A stretch of DNA of 8,327 nt. It comes from Chromatiales bacterium (lineage in GTDB: Bacteria > Pseudomonadota > Gammaproteobacteria > Chromatiales > Chromatiaceae). The position numbers were made by a program, and so were the translations under genes. Below the pieces are notes generated by a model. The model was not told the origin of the DNA. It saw only the letters and a list, made by a program, of their open reading frames with translations, and ran no database searches. This document shows, one piece after another, positions 5,605-8,327 of this stretch (positions are counted from its first letter, which is position 1; each line of letters begins with the position of its first letter). The stretch lies in the NCBI GenBank assembly GCA_022360595.1, contig JAKSCN010000016.1, positions 1 to 8,327 on the forward strand, given 5' to 3'.

Positions 5605-5618
5605 GGAGTTGCCCGACT

Positions 5619-6098
5619 ATGACCCAAGATGTGATCAAGCCCGGAAAATTTGTCTCACTCACCTATGTCATCACCGATATGGAGAGCAATGTGCTGGAGC
5701 AAAACGATATTCCGGTCAGCTATGTCCACGGTGGCGATACCGAACTGATCGGCAGCATGGATAAAGCCGTGGCAGGCAAATCCGTGGGTGATAAGGTTGA
5801 GGTGATCGTACCGCCGGAAGACGCCTTCGGCCCCCACGACCCCGATCTTACTTTCACCGACGATATCGACAATGTCCCCCCGCAGTTCAGGCAACTGGGC
5901 GCCGAGGTACAGATGCAGAACGCCGACGGTGAGGTGAAAAACTTCTACGTGACCAAGATTGAAGACGGCAAGTTGACCGTCGACGGCAATCACCCCTTAG
6001 CCGGTAAAACCCTGAAGATCACCGTTACCATCCGCGAAGTGCGTGATGCCACACCGGACGATATGGCGCCGCCAACCGGTAGCTGCTCGATTAACTGA
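5619..6098 (+). CDS. FKBP-type peptidyl-prolyl isomerase, SlyD-like
   Basis: This is a cytoplasmic prolyl isomerase and chaperone of the SlyD/FkpB type, 159 residues with no signal peptide. The FKBP half runs from VSLTYVITD (12-20) through SYVHGG (34-39), LIGSMDKAVAGKSVGDK (43-59) and the PEDAFGPHDPDL segment (66-77). The insert-in-flap chaperone domain covers about 76-122, and the chain returns with DGNHPLAG (122-129), the SlyD signature. It resembles SlyD more than FkpB, but it ends SCSIN and lacks the His-rich metal-binding tail of E. coli SlyD, so the nickel role is probably absent. GGAG (5605-5608) lies 10 bases before the ATG. glmU begins 41 bases after its stop with no terminator between, so the two may be co-transcribed. 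Confidence 0.93.
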   Translation: MTQDVIKPGKFVSLTYVITDMESNVLEQNDIPVSYVHGGDTELIGSMDKAVAGKSVGDKVEVIVPPEDAFGPHDPDLTFTDDIDNVPPQFRQLGAEVQMQNADGEVKNFYVTKIEDGKLTVDGNHPLAGKTLKITVTIREVRDATPDDMAPPTGSCSIN

Positions 6099-6139
6099 AA
6101 GTTTGGTCATAAATAACCAGGGGATAGTGGAGAACGACA

Positions 6140-7510
6140 ATGAGCGTGGGTGTGGTGATTCTTGCCGCGGGCCAGGGTACCCGGATGAAGTCAGCTCTGC
6201 CAAAGGTGCTGCACAAATTGGCAGATAAACCGTTGGTGAGCCATGCCATCGATACCGCCAAATCGCTACAGGCGGATCGTATCGCGGTGGTGTACGGTCA
6301 CGGCGGTGAGCAGGTGCTCAACACCATCAATGACTCCAACCTGGCCTGGGTAGAACAGGCCGAGCAACTGGGCACCGGCCATGCGGTTGAGCAGGCGCTA
6401 CCCGCCCTCGCCGACGTGGATCGCGTTATGGTGCTGTACGGTGATGTGCCGCTGATCAAACAAGAGACGCTGCAGGCTCTCACCGATAAGGCGCAACAGA
6501 CCGAATTGGTGCTGCTGACGGTCAATCTGGATGATCCCACCGGCTATGGCCGCATCGTGCGTAACGCTGCGGGTCAGGTTGAGCGTATTGTCGAGCAGAA
6601 GGATGCCGCACCCGAAGAGCTGGCAATCAGCGAGGTCAATACCGGTATTTTGATTGCCGATCAAAGTAAGCTGCAGCAGTGGATCGCCAAATTGGAGAAC
6701 AGTAACGCCCAGGGTGAGTTCTATCTCACCGACATCGTTGCGATGGCCGTCGCCGAAAGTATCGCGGTTGGCAGCCATCAACCCGAGCATGAGTTTGAGG
6801 TGATGGGGGTGAATGACCGGGTACAGTTGGCCGAGCTTGAGCGCCGTTACCAGCAAGTTGAGGCCGAGCGCCTAATGCGCGCCGGCGTTACCTTGCGCGA
6901 TCCCGCGCGCTTCGATCTGCGCGGCACCCTACAGGCGGGTCAGGATGTTGAGATCGACGTTAACGTGCTGATCGAAGGTGATGTCATCCTCGGCGATGGT
7001 GTCCAGGTTGGCGCCAATACGGTGCTGCGTAACTGCCGGATCGCGGCCGGTGTGCAGATCAAGGAGAACTGCGTCATCGAGCAGGCCGAGGTTGGCCCTG
7101 AAGCGATCATTGGTCCCTTCTCACGCCTGCGCCCCGATACCAAACTGGCGGCCAAGGTGCATGTGGGCAACTTTGTTGAGATCAAAAAGTCCACGGTCGA
7201 TGAGGGCAGCAAGATCAATCACCTCAGTTACGTGGGCGATGCTGAGGTGGGAAAAACGGTCAACATTGGCGCTGGTACCATCACCTGCAACTACGATGGT
7301 GCTAATAAGTACACGACGGTAATCGGTGACAACGCTTTCATCGGCTCCGACAGCCAACTGGTGGCGCCGGTCGAAGTGGCCGAAGGGGCTACCATTGGGG
7401 CTGGCTCCACCATCACCAAAAACACCCCTCCCAACACCTTGACGTTGAGCCGCTCGAAGCAGATGAGCCTGAAGAGCTGGAACCGTCCGGTGAAACAGCC
7501 GAAGGACTAA
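6140..7510 (+). CDS. glmU: Bifunctional GlmU: UDP-GlcNAc pyrophosphorylase and GlcN-1-P acetyltransferase
   Basis: GlmU acetylates glucosamine-1-phosphate with acetyl-CoA and then couples the product to UTP, giving UDP-GlcNAc for peptidoglycan and LPS. The 456 residues equal the E. coli length. The uridyltransferase domain (about 1-227) shows LAAGQGTRMKS (8-18), K22, QLGTGHA (76-82), YGDVPL (100-105) with the metal-binding Asp102, GYGRIV (135-140) and EVNTG (165-169). A linker helix follows (about 228-250). The left-handed beta-helix acetyltransferase domain (about 251-456) has hexapeptide repeats, with NHLSYVGDAEVG (360-371) carrying the catalytic His361 and ITCNYDG (381-387). GGAG (6129-6132) lies 7 bases before the ATG. 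glmS follows after 6 bases, so they form an operon. In many relatives glmU lies beside the atp operon; here it follows a SlyD-like gene. Confidence 0.98.
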   Translation: MSVGVVILAAGQGTRMKSALPKVLHKLADKPLVSHAIDTAKSLQADRIAVVYGHGGEQVLNTINDSNLAWVEQAEQLGTGHAVEQALPALADVDRVMVLYGDVPLIKQETLQALTDKAQQTELVLLTVNLDDPTGYGRIVRNAAGQVERIVEQKDAAPEELAISEVNTGILIADQSKLQQWIAKLENSNAQGEFYLTDIVAMAVAESIAVGSHQPEHEFEVMGVNDRVQLAELERRYQQVEAERLMRAGVTLRDPARFDLRGTLQAGQDVEIDVNVLIEGDVILGDGVQVGANTVLRNCRIAAGVQIKENCVIEQAEVGPEAIIGPFSRLRPDTKLAAKVHVGNFVEIKKSTVDEGSKINHLSYVGDAEVGKTVNIGAGTITCNYDGANKYTTVIGDNAFIGSDSQLVAPVEVAEGATIGAGSTITKNTPPNTLTLSRSKQMSLKSWNRPVKQPKD

Positions 7511-7516
7511 ACCACT

Positions 7517-8327
7517 ATGTGCGGGATTGTTGGTGCTATCGCCGATAGAGACGTGATGCCGATTCTCATGGAGGGGCTGCGACGCTTGGAGTACCGCGGT
7601 TATGACTCCGCTGGCGTGGCCATCCAGTCCGCACTGGGTGAACTCCAGCGCTTTCGTGCGCTGGGTAAGGTGGCCGTGCTGCAGGCGGCGGTGGACAATA
7701 CTGACGTGACCGGTAATCTCGGCATTGCCCACACCCGTTGGGCCACCCACGGCGTGCCTGCCGAGCGTAACGCCCACCCGCAGATGAGTGATGTTAGCGG
7801 CGTGAGTGTTGCTGTGGTGCACAACGGCATCGTGGAAAATCACAACGCCCTGCGTGACCAACTGTTGGAGTGGGGTTACAGCTTCACTTCAGAAACTGAC
7901 ACCGAAGTGATCGCTCACTTACTGGCGCACAAACTGAAGGTCGGCAAAGACCTCTTCTCGGCCGTGCTGGAGGTAAGTCAGGACCTGACCGGCGCCTACG
8001 CCCTGGCAGCAGCCAGCCCTGATGATGATCAACGTATTGTGGTGACTCAGGCGGGCAGTCCGTTGGTGATTGGTCTGGGTGAAGGTGAGAATTTCATTGG
8101 CTCAGATGCCGCGGCCCTGCTGCCGGTGACCCGCCGTTTCATCTTCCTCGAAGAGGGCGATATTGCTGAAGTGCGGCGTGACGGGGTTACCATCTACGAT
8201 GCTGCCGGCATGTTGGTAGAGCGCGAAGTCAAACAGTCCACCATGTCCGACGCCAGTGTCGACAAAGGCCCCTATCGCCACTACATGCTGAAGGAGATCT
8301 TCGAGCAGCCCGGCGTGATCGCAGAAA
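7517..8327 (+). CDS. glmS: Glutamine-fructose-6-phosphate aminotransferase, 5' part
   Basis: GlmS makes glucosamine-6-phosphate from fructose-6-phosphate and glutamine, the entry step to UDP-GlcNAc. The frame starts at an ATG 6 bases after the glmU stop and runs 270 codons to the window edge without a stop; the full protein is normally about 610 residues. It begins MCGIVGA, with the N-terminal nucleophile Cys exposed after Met removal. It continues with EYRGYDSAG (25-33), AHTRWATHG (71-79), VVHNGIVEN (about 100-108) and SETDTEV, all of the class II glutamine amidotransferase domain. The sequence ends just into the linker before the sugar-isomerase domains. AAGGA (7502-7506) inside the end of glmU serves as ribosome binding site. 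The short gap leaves no room for a GlmZ-type upstream pairing region or a glmS ribozyme. Confidence 0.97.
   Translation, partial: MCGIVGAIADRDVMPILMEGLRRLEYRGYDSAGVAIQSALGELQRFRALGKVAVLQAAVDNTDVTGNLGIAHTRWATHGVPAERNAHPQMSDVSGVSVAVVHNGIVENHNALRDQLLEWGYSFTSETDTEVIAHLLAHKLKVGKDLFSAVLEVSQDLTGAYALAAASPDDDQRIVVTQAGSPLVIGLGEGENFIGSDAAALLPVTRRFIFLEEGDIAEVRRDGVTIYDAAGMLVEREVKQSTMSDASVDKGPYRHYMLKEIFEQPGVIAE

Noticed and set aside
7511..7516. glmS ribozyme or GlmZ target region
   Set aside because: Only 6 bases separate glmU and glmS, too few for either; the ribozyme is also typical of Gram-positive bacteria.
7121..7861. A 246-codon open frame on the - strand across the glmU-glmS junction
   Set aside because: Both strands cannot sensibly code here; glmU and glmS are certain on the + strand and the antisense product is low-complexity and His-rich with no domain.
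1..8327. CRISPR arrays, tRNA or rRNA genes, transposases, phage genes
   Set aside because: No regular repeat-spacer pattern, cloverleaf, rRNA motif or mobile-element protein was seen on either strand.

Overview
The window reads as chromosomal DNA of a Gammaproteobacterium, moderately GC-rich and with ordinary housekeeping content. Support for this is the MaeB-type malic enzyme with a fused phosphotransacetylase-like domain, the SlyD-like FKBP, the adjacent glmU-glmS pair and intrinsic terminators of the proteobacterial type. I cannot name a species. All complete genes lie on the + strand. There is no insertion sequence, CRISPR array, rRNA or tRNA.

Left part (1-2496). The first 33 bases may be the 5' end of a gene on the - strand. 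It would be separated from the + strand genes by an AT-rich stretch holding a LacI-family-like palindrome (GAAAACGTTTTC) and a perfect Shine-Dalgarno sequence that serves no obvious gene. Next come overlapping dctQ and dctM, the two membrane subunits of a TRAP transporter; no substrate-binding protein gene lies beside them. The roughly 300 bases after dctM hold a small open frame, a strong imperfect hairpin that may be a dispersed repeat, and two terminator-like hairpins in tandem.

Middle part (2497-5618). A single-domain universal stress protein (2497-2994) is followed by 271 noncoding bases with a plausible promoter. This gap also holds a long-range inverted repeat (3119-3124/3231-3236 and 3127-3135/3218-3225) that encloses two local hairpins. 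It is a good candidate for a structured mRNA leader of the next gene, maeB (NADP-type malic enzyme, 753 aa). maeB ends at a strong terminator whose left arm lies next to an extended -10 promoter for the following gene.

Right part (5619-8327). A SlyD-like peptidyl-prolyl isomerase is followed by glmU and the 5' 270 codons of glmS, which is cut by the window edge. GlmS makes glucosamine-6-phosphate and GlmU carries out the last two steps to UDP-GlcNAc, the precursor of peptidoglycan and LPS.

Functional thread: TRAP uptake of an organic acid (C4-dicarboxylates are a reasonable guess) and malic enzyme (malate to pyruvate, CO2 and NADPH) would fit one carbon-entry route. The universal stress protein between them recalls TeaD beside the Halomonas TeaABC TRAP transporter. 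This link is inferred from gene order only. The most interesting signal is the uncharacterised structured region upstream of maeB.
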